Shown piece after piece: positions 7,831 through 16,971 of a stretch of 64,000 nucleotides of DNA. A model generated the notes under the pieces. It made no database searches. It was given only the letters and a program-made list of their open reading frames with translations, and was not told the DNA's origin. The position numbers and the translations under genes are program-made. Location of the stretch: contig NZ_LOHP01000052.1 of the NCBI RefSeq assembly GCF_001482305.1, positions 1 through 64,000 of the forward strand, in the 5' to 3' direction. Numbering within the stretch: the stretch's first letter is position 1; the number at the start of each line of letters is the position of its first letter. The stretch is from Leucobacter sp. G161 (GTDB lineage Bacteria; Actinomycetota; Actinomycetes; Actinomycetales; Microbacteriaceae).

Positions 7831-8880
7831 GTGACGACGTCCCTCACCCGGGAAAAGCAGCGAGCCCACGTTCCCCGGGCACCGGCATCACGGCGCACGG
7901 TGGGCTTCATCGTTCTTGCGGCGCTGCTCGGAGCATCGGTCCTTGCTGGCCTCGCGCTCGGTGCACGCGAGATATCGACCCTCACCGTCGTCGAAGCGTT
8001 GCTCGGGAGGCTACCCGCAGAGGACTACAACGGACTTGTCGTGCTCACGGAACGCCTGCCGCGTGTGATGCTCGGGATCTTGGTCGGCGCATGTCTCGGT
8101 GCAGCCGGCGCGATCATGCAAGCAGTGACTCGCAATCCGCTCGCGGACCCCGGGATCCTCGGAGTGGAGGCCGGCGCGGCTGCCGCCGTCGTGGTTGGTA
8201 TTGTGATGTTTGGGGTCCACGAGCCGCGGGGCTATTTCTGGTTTGCGCTCGTTGGTGCGGCGGTCGCAGCCGTCGCGGTTGGGTTTATCAGCCGCGCGAC
8301 TACCACTGCGTCACGCGAAATCGCTCTCGTGATTGCGGGAGCTGCGGTGGCGGCGCTCCTCATGAGCATCGTCACGTTACTGACCGTCCGAGACGAGGCA
8401 GTGTATTCGAGCCTGCGTTCCTGGTCTGTCGGATCGCTCGTCGGGCGCGGTCAGATGATTGGTGAACTCCTGCCCTTTGCCGTGATCGCGCTGCTCCTTG
8501 TCCTCACACTCGGGAAGTCGCTCGATGCGCTCGCGCTCGGGGACGAAGTCGCGGCCGGACTCGGAGTCCGTGTTGGACCGGTTCGTCTCTGGGCAGCGGG
8601 GGTTGGCGTGCTGCTGGCGGCTGTCGCGACCGCCGCTGTGGGGCCGGTGGCATTCGTCGGTCTCGTTGCCGCGCACGTTGCTCGGCTCCTCGTCGGAACC
8701 GAGCACCGCTGGCTGCTGCCCTATTCGATCCTCACCGGTGCAGTGCTTCTGACGGCCGCCGACGTCGCGGCTCGGCTGGTTCCTGGCCGAGGCGAGCTGG
8801 AGGTCGGCATCATGACCGCCGTTGTCGGTACGCCCTTCTTTGTGTACCTTGCCCGCCGACGAGTGAGGACTGGATCGTGA
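7831..8880 (+). CDS. FecCD-family iron-siderophore permease
   Basis: A 349-residue polytopic membrane permease of the BtuC/FecCD fold, with about 9-10 hydrophobic segments. The family hallmarks TRNPLADPGILGVEAGA and the cytoplasmic coupling-helix segment ALGDEVAAGLGVRVGPVR are present. It forms half of the channel that imports Fe3+-siderophore. The start is GTG at 7831 behind AGAAAGGGG, just downstream of the iron box. It overlaps the next permease (GTGA), so the pair is translationally coupled. Confidence 0.93.
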   Translation: MTTSLTREKQRAHVPRAPASRRTVGFIVLAALLGASVLAGLALGAREISTLTVVEALLGRLPAEDYNGLVVLTERLPRVMLGILVGACLGAAGAIMQAVTRNPLADPGILGVEAGAAAAVVVGIVMFGVHEPRGYFWFALVGAAVAAVAVGFISRATTTASREIALVIAGAAVAALLMSIVTLLTVRDEAVYSSLRSWSVGSLVGRGQMIGELLPFAVIALLLVLTLGKSLDALALGDEVAAGLGVRVGPVRLWAAGVGVLLAAVATAAVGPVAFVGLVAAHVARLLVGTEHRWLLPYSILTGAVLLTAADVAARLVPGRGELEVGIMTAVVGTPFFVYLARRRVRTGS

Positions 8881-9950
8881 GCCAAGATGTTCGGAGCCGG
8901 GCCGAGCGGTCGCGCGAACTGCAGGTGCAGGCGACCGCTGCGCACATTCGTGCGAAGCAGCGCGCAGTGGGACTGCGGCACGCCATCGTCATCTGCGGCT
9001 TTGTGTTCGCCGCCAGTGCCCTGCTTGTCGTGCAGCTCTTCCTGACCGGGGACGCGCACATTCCAGCCAACAATGTGATTCCGGCGGCACTCGGGCAGAG
9101 CGATGGGCTTGCGGATTATGTGGTTCGCCGGACAAATCTGCCGCGCGCGCTGGGGGCACTCCTCGGCGGTGCACTATTTGGGCTCTCGGGCGCGCTCGCC
9201 CAGCGACTCTTCGGAAACCCGCTCGCCACGCCCGACATCATTGGAATCTCCTCCGGTGCCGGTGCCGGCGCGATGATCGTCATCGCAGGATTCGGGGCTA
9301 CTGGCATCGGTGTGCAGGCGGGCGCGCTCGCAGGTGCCCTGGTCGTCGCGCTCGTCGTGTACGCACTGAGCTGGAGCGGCGGGGTACAGAGCTACCGGCT
9401 GATTCTTATCGGAATCGGAGTGGGGGCGTGTGCGAGCGCGATCGTTACGTTCATCGTCACCCGTCTCGACGAAGTGAGCACGCAGCGAGCGATGCGATGG
9501 CTGATCGGATCGCTCAATGGGGCCGACGCACGCGCGGCAGCGTTGCTCACGGTAGCACTCGGCGTCGGCCTCGTGCTGGTGCTGCTGATTCGGCGCGCCC
9601 TGAGCGACCTTGCCCTTGGTGACGAGTTGGCGGCGGGACTGGGAATACGAGTGTCGGCGGTGCGATTCGCTGCACTATTGCTTGCGACGTTACTGGCAGC
9701 ACTTGTCACCTCGGTGACCGGACCGATCGCGTTCGTTGCGCTCGTTGCGGGGCCCATAGCCACGAGGGCGCTGCGCGTCCCCGACGCTCCAATCGTTGCC
9801 GCGCTGGTTGGTGCCGTGCTGCTGTGCGCGACCGATATCGCAGCGCAAACATTGCCACTCATTAGCCCGGTGCCGACCGGGGCAATCACCGCGTTGTTCG
9901 GCGCACCGGTGCTCATCGCACTGCTCGTCCGGAGAAAGGCATCCGTATGA
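8877..9950 (+). CDS. FecCD-family iron-siderophore permease, second subunit
   Basis: A 357-residue FecCD permease, the heterodimeric partner of the preceding gene. It has an N-terminal cytoplasmic extension of about 35 charged residues before the first membrane helix, then GNPLATPDIIGISSGAGAG and the coupling segment ALGDELAAGLGIRVSAVR. The start is GTG at 8877, inside the stop of the upstream gene. It is followed with a 4-nt overlap by the ATPase gene. Confidence 0.93.
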   Translation: MSQDVRSRAERSRELQVQATAAHIRAKQRAVGLRHAIVICGFVFAASALLVVQLFLTGDAHIPANNVIPAALGQSDGLADYVVRRTNLPRALGALLGGALFGLSGALAQRLFGNPLATPDIIGISSGAGAGAMIVIAGFGATGIGVQAGALAGALVVALVVYALSWSGGVQSYRLILIGIGVGACASAIVTFIVTRLDEVSTQRAMRWLIGSLNGADARAAALLTVALGVGLVLVLLIRRALSDLALGDELAAGLGIRVSAVRFAALLLATLLAALVTSVTGPIAFVALVAGPIATRALRVPDAPIVAALVGAVLLCATDIAAQTLPLISPVPTGAITALFGAPVLIALLVRRKASV

Positions 9951-10777
9951 CCGAATATCCGCCGGCGCTCCGTGCCGAGAATGTCAGCGTTGGCTACTCG
10001 AAGCATGAGGTGATCTCGGGGCTCGAGGTTTCCGTGTCCCGCGGACACATCACTACTCTCATCGGGCCAAACGGCAGCGGGAAGTCGACGCTGCTCAAGG
10101 CGCTGGCCAGAATTCAACCACTCGCCCGGGGCTCGGTCTACCTCGATGGCACAGATATTCACCACATGCCGACGAAAGTGGTCGCTCGCAAGCTCGGGCT
10201 CCTGCCGCAGTCACCGCTCGCTCCCGAGGGGATCACGGTCGCGGGTCTTGTGCGGCGCGGCAGACACCCGCATGGTAGGTCGCTCGGACGTGGAACGATT
10301 GGTGACACTGAAGCGGTAGCCGAGGCACTCGAACTCACCGGCACCGCGAGCTTCGCAATGCGGACCGTTGACTCGCTCTCAGGTGGTCAACGCCAGCGAG
10401 CCTGGATTGCCATGGTGCTTGCACAGTCGACTCCGATTCTCTTGCTCGACGAGCCGACGACCTTTTTAGATATTGCGCACCAGATCGAGGTGCTGGAGCT
10501 CCTCTCGCGCCTGCGGCACGAACACGGGAAGACCGTATTGCTCGTGCTCCACGATCTCGAACAGGCGGCCGCATATTCGGACCAGATCATTGCGCTCAAA
10601 GCAGGGAAGATCGCGGCAGTCGGCCCTCCGAAGAAAGTGGCGACTGAAGCGTTCGTCGCCGATGTTTTTGGCCTCGCCTCCCGGGTCATCCAAGACCCCG
10701 ATACCGGGTCGCCGCTGATTCTTCCTCGGGGGCGAATCACTCGCGACGACTCGACGGAATCGAACACCCTTGACTGA
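9947..10777 (+). CDS. Iron-siderophore ABC transporter ATPase
   Basis: A 276-residue FecE/FepC-type ATPase that powers the two permeases. It has Walker A GPNGSGKST, Q-loop GLLPQSPLAPEGITV, signature LSGGQRQRAWIAM, Walker B ILLLDEPTTFLDIAHQ and the H-loop His in LVLHDLEQA. All catalytic residues are intact, unlike the two later ABC proteins in the same operon. The start overlaps the permease stop (ATGA). Confidence 0.95.
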   Translation: MTEYPPALRAENVSVGYSKHEVISGLEVSVSRGHITTLIGPNGSGKSTLLKALARIQPLARGSVYLDGTDIHHMPTKVVARKLGLLPQSPLAPEGITVAGLVRRGRHPHGRSLGRGTIGDTEAVAEALELTGTASFAMRTVDSLSGGQRQRAWIAMVLAQSTPILLLDEPTTFLDIAHQIEVLELLSRLRHEHGKTVLLVLHDLEQAAAYSDQIIALKAGKIAAVGPPKKVATEAFVADVFGLASRVIQDPDTGSPLILPRGRITRDDSTESNTLD

Positions 10778-10790
10778 AAGAAGGAACACG

Positions 10791-11792
10791 ATGAATACGA
10801 TCATGCGACGCGCGACGGTAGTGACGGCGGCGATCATGGCGGCGGGACTCCTCGCAGGGTGCGGGGCGGCTGGGCCGTCGGAGGGGGACGCAGCAGACAC
10901 TGCAGGATCCGCTGGGTATCCCCTCACACTGGATACTCCGTGGGGCGACACCACAATCGAATCGCAGCCGAAGAAAGTCGCGGTCGTCTCGTCGGTAGAC
11001 CTGGACATCGCGCTCGCGCTGGGCGTTGAACCTATTCTCGCCCCACAGTACGCCGGGAACGACTTCGAAGCGTGGACAGAGACCGCACTTGAGGATCGCG
11101 GCTTTGAGCTAGAGACCTACGATTCAACTGATGGCACTGACTACATTGCGATTGCGGCAGCCGAACCCGACGTGATTCTCGCGACGAGCGGCTGGACCCT
11201 TGACGACGACTACGAGAAGCTTGCCGACATCGCCCCAGTCGTCACGTGGGGTGAAGGACAGGAACTCACCGACCTGACATGGGCGGACCGAACCATGCTC
11301 GCCGGGAAGGCACTCGGACTCGAACACGCAGCACAGCAGATTGTCGGCGATGTTGATGCAGCATTCGCCGAAGCTGCTGCAACCCATCCAGAGTGGCAGG
11401 GGCAGACGCTCACCTACGCGGTGATGCACCCGTCACAGATCAGCTATGTCACCTATGACGGCAGCGACGTGAGCTTCTTCACTGATCTCGGGTTCGTGCT
11501 TCCGGCGGCCGCGAGTGACTTCAGCGACGCGAGCAACTCGGTGAGCATCGAGAACATTGATGTGCTCGACTCTGACGTATTGCTCGTTGGGTACCCCTTC
11601 GGAGACGAAGGCATCCTCACGCAGACCGCCCTAGAAAGCAACGCGCTGTTCCAGCAGCTGAGCGCAGTTCAAGAAGGCCGCTACGGGATCCTTGGCGACG
11701 ACGTAGCCTCGCCTCTGGCCTACCCGACACCGCTGAGCCAGCCGTGGGTGCTCGACCGAATGGTCACGCAGCTTGAAGACACCATCAAGTAA
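10791..11792 (+). CDS. Iron-siderophore substrate-binding lipoprotein
   Basis: A 333-residue FepB/FhuD-like binding protein. The signal peptide ends in the lipobox LLAGC, so the mature protein is tethered outside the membrane. The body has the helical-backbone fold pattern (KKVAVVSSVDLDIALALGVEPI; EPDVILATSGWTLDDDYEKLADIAPVV). The start at 10791 follows GAAAGAAGGA; an upstream in-frame ATG lacks a better site. It delivers Fe-siderophore to the permeases encoded just upstream. Confidence 0.93.
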   Translation: MNTIMRRATVVTAAIMAAGLLAGCGAAGPSEGDAADTAGSAGYPLTLDTPWGDTTIESQPKKVAVVSSVDLDIALALGVEPILAPQYAGNDFEAWTETALEDRGFELETYDSTDGTDYIAIAAAEPDVILATSGWTLDDDYEKLADIAPVVTWGEGQELTDLTWADRTMLAGKALGLEHAAQQIVGDVDAAFAEAAATHPEWQGQTLTYAVMHPSQISYVTYDGSDVSFFTDLGFVLPAAASDFSDASNSVSIENIDVLDSDVLLVGYPFGDEGILTQTALESNALFQQLSAVQEGRYGILGDDVASPLAYPTPLSQPWVLDRMVTQLEDTIK

Positions 11793-11810
11793 CGAGACGA
11801 GAACCTGACG

Positions 11811-13604
11811 ATGGCGAAGAGTATCCGACCCCAACTCACCTACCCGATCAGCCTCCGTAGGCTCACGGTCCGCCGCGCGTACGATGTGAGCGAAGGCATG
11901 CGCCGCGTCGAACTCGAGGGCCATGAACTGTGCGGCGGCGAACGAAACGGGTTCACGCTGCCCGAGTTTGCCTCTGACGGCTTCGACGACGAGTTGAAGA
12001 TTTTCTACCCCGACCCAGAGACCGGCAAGCTGAGCTTGCCCGAGCAGCGCGACCGCTTCATCGACTGGCCCCGCGACCCGCGTCCAGAATCACGCACCTA
12101 CACGGTCCGTGACTTCGACGCCGACGCCGGTGTGCTCGTATTGGATTTTGCGCGGCACGCGCGTGGAGTCGCAACGGACTGGGCCGAGACTGCGGTCGTA
12201 GGGTCCGAGATCCACATCGCCGGCCCGAAAATGGCCTGGTTGCACCCCGTGGGTGCGGACTGGTTGTTCATCGGCGGTGACGACACCGCGCTGCCGGCAA
12301 TCGCCCGTTGGCGCGAAACAATGCCTCGTGACAGCACTGGCGTCGCACTCCTCGAGGTCGATAATGCAGCCAGTGAATTCGCGATAGATCATCCCGTCGG
12401 GGTCGAAGTGCGCTGGCTGCACCGGGACGGCGTGCCCGCCGCACGCTCCACTGCACTCATTGACGCAACGCTCGCCGAGCCCTGGCGTGACGGCAAACCA
12501 TTCTGCTGGTTTGCGGGGGAGACGGGCGTGCTCCGGCCGATCCGCACCTACCTCCGCACCACACGCGAGCTGCCACGAGAGCGGGTCGAAGTCACCGGCT
12601 ACTGGCGTGCCCCGGTCGGAGATGACCTCGACGTGGATCTCGATGAGGACGGCGCGGATTTGCATCATCTCGGTGACCTGGTGCCGCCGTTCGCTCTGCG
12701 AGCAGCCGTGAGCCTGGGTATCGGGCCTGCACTGCGGAATGGCGCGCGCACAACCGCGCAACTGGCGAACGAAGTGGGTGCACACGCTCCTTCACTCGCG
12801 CGCCTCCTGCGGTACCTTGGCACGCTCGAACTTCTCGAAGAACGAGACGGCGGATGGGCGCTGACGCGCGCCGGGAGTGCCCTCGATGACGATTCCGAAA
12901 CCGAGGGGCTTGACCTCACCGACCCGTTGGCACAGGAACAGCTCGCGCTCACGGGGATGCTCGACGTGATCCGAACGGGTGTTCCTGTTGGAACGGGCCG
13001 CGAGGCCGCCCGGGAGCTCGACCCCGCGCTCGACGCCGCACTGATCGCGGCGGAGGCAGACGACCTCAGTTATGTCGCGACCTCATTCGGCAGCGCGGAA
13101 GTGCCGTTCGCGCGGGGTGAGCATCTCGTCGTAGCCGGCGACGGGGTGCTGAGCGTACTAGCTACCGCGCTGACCGGCGACGAAGAACTGCGCGTAACGC
13201 TCCTCGAACGCCCCTCGCGCGTCGCCGCGCAGCTGGCGGTGCTCCCTGCCCGGCATCGTGACCGAGTCACAGTCGTGCACGGCACAGGCCTCGACAGTTG
13301 GCCAGTGACCGACGGAACCGTGCTGCTTGTCGGAGCCTTGCGCGACCTGCCAGACGCGGACGCCGCGCACCTGCTGCGACTCGCAGCGGGTGCCGGCGGC
13401 CGAGTGCTCGTGTTCGAGACGCTCCTCGGTATCGATGAAATCGACGATCACGACGCGGGCGATGACCTGCGCGCGCTCTGCACCACAGGGGTCGGGACGC
13501 GCACCCTCACGGAACTCGAAGCGGTTGTCGCCGCCGCAGGACTCAGCGCGACAGCCAGGTCAATCGGGTGGGGTGAACTGCTGCTCACGCTGGCACGGGT
13601 ATGA
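11811..13604 (+). CDS. Siderophore-interacting protein fused to methyltransferase-like domain
   Basis: A 597-residue two-domain protein. Residues about 12-268 are a complete siderophore-interacting flavin reductase: FAD-binding RTYT at 95-98, NAD(P)-binding WLFIGGDDTALPA at 151-163, FCWFAGE at 231-237 and VTGYWRAPVG at 261-270. Such proteins reduce Fe3+-siderophore in the cytosol. After an acidic linker, residues about 285-597 resemble class-I O-methyltransferases with an N-terminal winged-helix dimerisation region (TTAQLANEVGAHAPSLARLL). The SAM-binding glycine-rich loop is poor (VVAGDGVLSVL, 440-450), so the domain may not methylate. Ordinary relatives stop at about 265 residues. No frame change occurs at the junction, so the fusion is genuine. 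It overlaps the ABC gene downstream (ATGA). Confidence 0.85.
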   Translation: MAKSIRPQLTYPISLRRLTVRRAYDVSEGMRRVELEGHELCGGERNGFTLPEFASDGFDDELKIFYPDPETGKLSLPEQRDRFIDWPRDPRPESRTYTVRDFDADAGVLVLDFARHARGVATDWAETAVVGSEIHIAGPKMAWLHPVGADWLFIGGDDTALPAIARWRETMPRDSTGVALLEVDNAASEFAIDHPVGVEVRWLHRDGVPAARSTALIDATLAEPWRDGKPFCWFAGETGVLRPIRTYLRTTRELPRERVEVTGYWRAPVGDDLDVDLDEDGADLHHLGDLVPPFALRAAVSLGIGPALRNGARTTAQLANEVGAHAPSLARLLRYLGTLELLEERDGGWALTRAGSALDDDSETEGLDLTDPLAQEQLALTGMLDVIRTGVPVGTGREAARELDPALDAALIAAEADDLSYVATSFGSAEVPFARGEHLVVAGDGVLSVLATALTGDEELRVTLLERPSRVAAQLAVLPARHRDRVTVVHGTGLDSWPVTDGTVLLVGALRDLPDADAAHLLRLAAGAGGRVLVFETLLGIDEIDDHDAGDDLRALCTTGVGTRTLTELEAVVAAAGLSATARSIGWGELLLTLARV

Positions 13605-15208
13605 CCGCACACAGGTTGAGTCTCGCCGGCATCCGAAGCCCGCGTGCGCTCGTGTTCCGCACCGTCGGAGCCGCCCCCGGCTTGGCCGGGGGCGCTGCCG
13701 CCCTGATGGTAGTCCAACAGGTCGCCGAGTTTACGGTGCCAGTGCTCATCGGCGTTGCCATCGACGAAAGCATCGCTGCGGGCAACCTCGGGAATGTTGT
13801 CTGGTGGGCGGCCATGCTGGTGCTGAACTTTCTGGTGCTTGTGTTCGCCTACCAGTATGGCTCCCGCCTCGGGCTGCGCGCGGTAGAGAGCGTGCAGCAC
13901 AGCCTCAGGGCTGCGCTGACTGAGCGCTTGATTGCACCGACCGGCATCGCCGGTCACCGGCCGGTTGGGGAGATGCTCGCAATTGCTGGCTCCGACGTCA
14001 CTCGGCTCTCGCAAGCGGTACTGATCGTGATCTTCCCCGCTGCAGAGTTCGCTGCGCTCACGTACGCCGGCGTTGCGCTCACGCTCATCTGGTGGCCGCT
14101 CGGCCTCGCGGTCTTTGGCGGCGGAATCGTGTTCGTGCTCACCATGGAAGTCATTGGCCGGCCATTCCGCGAACGTACGGAGCGCGAGCAGGAACATATA
14201 GGGGACGTCGGCGCGGTCACAGCAGACATGCTGATGGGCACCCGCACACTGCGGGGCTTCGGCGCGGCGGCATGGGCCATCGATCAGCACGCGGCAGCAA
14301 ACATCTCGGCGCTCGCGGCGACGAAACGCGCGCGGGCAGCGGAGCAGCGCTTCATCGCGCTCTCCAGGAGCATGTCTGCTGTCCTCGTCGTCGCGATCGC
14401 TGTGACGGCAGGATTTCTTGCGCTCAACGGCGCGATTACCGTGGGCCAGCTTGTGATCGTCGTCGGGCTCGTTCAACTGGTGATCGGTCCGCTCGAGGCA
14501 CTCGCGATTAACCTGGCGACAGTGTGGCTTGCGGCGCTAGCGTCAGCCAAGCGCGTGCTGGCGCTGTTCGCTGAAGACGAGGACCGACCCGAGCCTCTCG
14601 GCATGCAGCACCCGCCACGCTCTCACGAGGATCCACCCGTTCTCGAGGTGCACGCTTTCGGGCAGCGGATTCGCGTCTCCGGGGGACAGATTGTCGGCGT
14701 GGCAGCCCCCTCAGCTCCCGCGAATGCGCTCGGGGCCCAGCTGCGGCGCTGCGGGCAGCAAGAAGCAGGCCTGATGTGGCTGAACGGGGACGACAGCTCA
14801 GTGCTCGTTGCGCGGGAACTCGCTGCCCGGCTGCTCGTCGCGACCCAGCGGGTTGCGGGTGCGGCACTGCCAGCGGTGCCGACGCAGTTGCGCGAGGCGG
14901 CGCAGGCGGTGGACCCTGCACTGTCAGGCGGGGAGCTGCAGCGAGAGGCCCTCGCGCACGCCTACGCTTCTGCCTCACCGGCGCTTGTGCTTCACGATCC
15001 TACGTCTGCCGTCGACCCAGCGACCGAACAGCTCATTGCAGAGCGTCTGAGGTCTGCGGTCCGTGGCCGAGCAGTGCTCCTCATCACGACGTCGCCAGCG
15101 CTCCTCGCAGTCACCGACACCGTGGTGGCCTGCGGAACCGCAGGGTACACGCGGGGGCGACATCACGATCTCCTAGCAGACCCCGGCTACCGGGAGCTCC
15201 TCGGATGA
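13601..15208 (+). CDS. Exporter-fold ABC half-transporter, degenerate nucleotide site
   Basis: A 535-residue fused membrane-ATPase half-transporter of the type-IV (exporter) fold, with six membrane segments in about residues 20-300. The ATPase domain is partly inactive. The Walker A loop reads GVAAPSAPANALGAQ (about residue 366) without Lys, the Walker B Glu is replaced (LVLHDPTSAVD), and the H-loop His is Ser. The signature LSGGELQRE at 441 is intact. It must therefore pair with the next gene product, which has the opposite defects. Its place after a siderophore-interacting reductase matches mycobacterial IrtAB, an exporter-fold siderophore importer; export of a siderophore is the alternative. 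Confidence 0.88.
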   Translation: MTAHRLSLAGIRSPRALVFRTVGAAPGLAGGAAALMVVQQVAEFTVPVLIGVAIDESIAAGNLGNVVWWAAMLVLNFLVLVFAYQYGSRLGLRAVESVQHSLRAALTERLIAPTGIAGHRPVGEMLAIAGSDVTRLSQAVLIVIFPAAEFAALTYAGVALTLIWWPLGLAVFGGGIVFVLTMEVIGRPFRERTEREQEHIGDVGAVTADMLMGTRTLRGFGAAAWAIDQHAAANISALAATKRARAAEQRFIALSRSMSAVLVVAIAVTAGFLALNGAITVGQLVIVVGLVQLVIGPLEALAINLATVWLAALASAKRVLALFAEDEDRPEPLGMQHPPRSHEDPPVLEVHAFGQRIRVSGGQIVGVAAPSAPANALGAQLRRCGQQEAGLMWLNGDDSSVLVARELAARLLVATQRVAGAALPAVPTQLREAAQAVDPALSGGELQREALAHAYASASPALVLHDPTSAVDPATEQLIAERLRSAVRGRAVLLITTSPALLAVTDTVVACGTAGYTRGRHHDLLADPGYRELLG

Positions 15209-16971
15209 GCGCGACGATACCACTTGCCTCCTTCGCACGCGCTCGCCGCTGGCTGTTCGCGGAATTGCGGCCGTGGCGTGCACGCATCCTCGCGTCGATG
15301 CTGCTGTTCGCGCTCGCCGCCGCTGCCGGGCTCGTGCTGCCGTTTGCGCTCGGCAGGCTCGTCGACGCTGTTCAAGCAGGCGACCGCAGCGCGGTATTTC
15401 CGATCGGCGCTGTCGCGCTCGGTGGTCTTATCGGGGCGGCGGTCGTCTCCGCGGGGGCTGCCGTACTGCTCACCTTCAGTCTCGAAGTCGTCCTCGCTGG
15501 TGTCCGGAGCCGTGTGACCGCCGCCGCGCTCGGACTGCCAGGGGACATTGCGGATGCCGTTCCGGCCGGAGAGTTGACCTCTCGTGGGAGCGACGATGTG
15601 GACGCGCTGCGAGAAGCGATTTCCGGGCCTATCCCAACGCTGGCAAGTTCAGCGGCGGCGGTTGGGATGACGCTCATGGGCCTACTCGCGCTCCACCCCG
15701 GCTTTCTCGCGGCAATAGTCGTTGTGATTCCAGTGCACGTGCTCGCAGTGCGGGCCTACCTGCGGCGGGCGCCAAGATTGTACGAGCAAGAACGCACAAT
15801 CGTTGCCCGCCGATCCAGGGGCCTGTATGAGGCGCTCCAGGGGAGAGAAGCGATCCGGGCATACGGTTCCATGGGCGGCGTACGGGAGCTGGCGGTCAGG
15901 AGGTCCTGGGCTGTGGTGCGCGCAGCCATGAGTATCCGAGTGGTGCAAAGCCGGTTCTTCCTGCGGCTCGGTTTCGCAGAGATGCTGGGCACGGTCACGC
16001 TCTTGCTCGTTGGCTTTGCGCTCGTCGCTGCACAGCTCGTGACGGTCGGGCAAGCCACCACCGCACTGCTGGTGCTGCTTGCGCTCTTCGCCCCCATGAA
16101 TGGTCTGCTGCTCGTGATCGATGACTTGCTGGCGGCGAGTGCCGCGCTGCGCAGAGTCGTCGGTGTCGTTGACGCGGCGGAGCCTGAGTATCGTGTTGAA
16201 CGGTCTGGGGGTATCGCCGCCTGTCCAGGCCCCCGCAATGTTGCAGGCCCAAGCGCAGCGATTGCGTTGGAACGGGTGTCCGTAGAACTTGGCGGCAGGC
16301 GGGTGCTGCGCGATGTCAGCATACGTGTCCCTGCCGGGCAGGTCGTCGCACTCGTCGGGGCCTCCGGCGCGGGGAAGACAACGCTTGCTCGCGTGCTCGC
16401 CGGCGATCTTGCCGTGAGCGCTGGTATCGTGCGCGTGCACGATACCGACCCCGTGTTGACGAATGCTAGCGGCATCGCGCGTCTCGTCACGGTGGTTGAC
16501 CAGTACCCGCACGTTTTCGGAGTGACGCTTGCAGAGAATTTGCTACTCGCTGACCCGCGCGCCACGGATGAAACGATACGTGCGGCTGCCGGGCGTGATG
16601 GGTGGGGAACAGGCCTCGACACAGACCTCGGGGCGACGGACATCGACAGTGAGCTGCGGCAGCGTCTGGCAGTCGGACGAGCGTTGCTCGGGAAGTCGCC
16701 CGTCGTGATATTTGACGAAGCGACCGCCGGGTCGGATGGAGTGGGGGCTCAGGAACTCGACGGTCTCATCCGGGCGGCCTGCGTTGGGCGGACGGTCATT
16801 ATGATTGCGCATCGACTGTCGCAGGCTGAGAAGTGTGATCGGGTGATTGTGATGGAGCGCGGGGGCATCGTCGAAGACGGTGCCCCCGCTGAGCTCCGAC
16901 CAGCTGGTGGGACATATGCCAGACTCTGGGAAGCCTGGGCGGCTGGGGGGAACCGTGGCGCTACCGCTTAG
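15205..16971 (+). CDS. Exporter-fold ABC half-transporter, catalytic subunit
   Basis: A 588-residue half-transporter with six membrane segments followed by an ATPase domain. Walker A GASGAGKTT (385-393), Walker B VVIFDEATAGSD and the H-loop MIAHRLS are intact. The LSGGQ signature is lost, with DSELRQ at 481-486. Together with the upstream protein this leaves one complete composite ATP site (this Walker A plus the partner LSGGE) and one dead site. The start at 15205 overlaps the upstream stop (ATGA). Its stop shares four bases with the convergent thiolase gene, so the operon ends here with no room for a separate terminator. Confidence 0.9.
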   Translation: MSATIPLASFARARRWLFAELRPWRARILASMLLFALAAAAGLVLPFALGRLVDAVQAGDRSAVFPIGAVALGGLIGAAVVSAGAAVLLTFSLEVVLAGVRSRVTAAALGLPGDIADAVPAGELTSRGSDDVDALREAISGPIPTLASSAAAVGMTLMGLLALHPGFLAAIVVVIPVHVLAVRAYLRRAPRLYEQERTIVARRSRGLYEALQGREAIRAYGSMGGVRELAVRRSWAVVRAAMSIRVVQSRFFLRLGFAEMLGTVTLLLVGFALVAAQLVTVGQATTALLVLLALFAPMNGLLLVIDDLLAASAALRRVVGVVDAAEPEYRVERSGGIAACPGPRNVAGPSAAIALERVSVELGGRRVLRDVSIRVPAGQVVALVGASGAGKTTLARVLAGDLAVSAGIVRVHDTDPVLTNASGIARLVTVVDQYPHVFGVTLAENLLLADPRATDETIRAAAGRDGWGTGLDTDLGATDIDSELRQRLAVGRALLGKSPVVIFDEATAGSDGVGAQELDGLIRAACVGRTVIMIAHRLSQAEKCDRVIVMERGGIVEDGAPAELRPAGGTYARLWEAWAAGGNRGATA

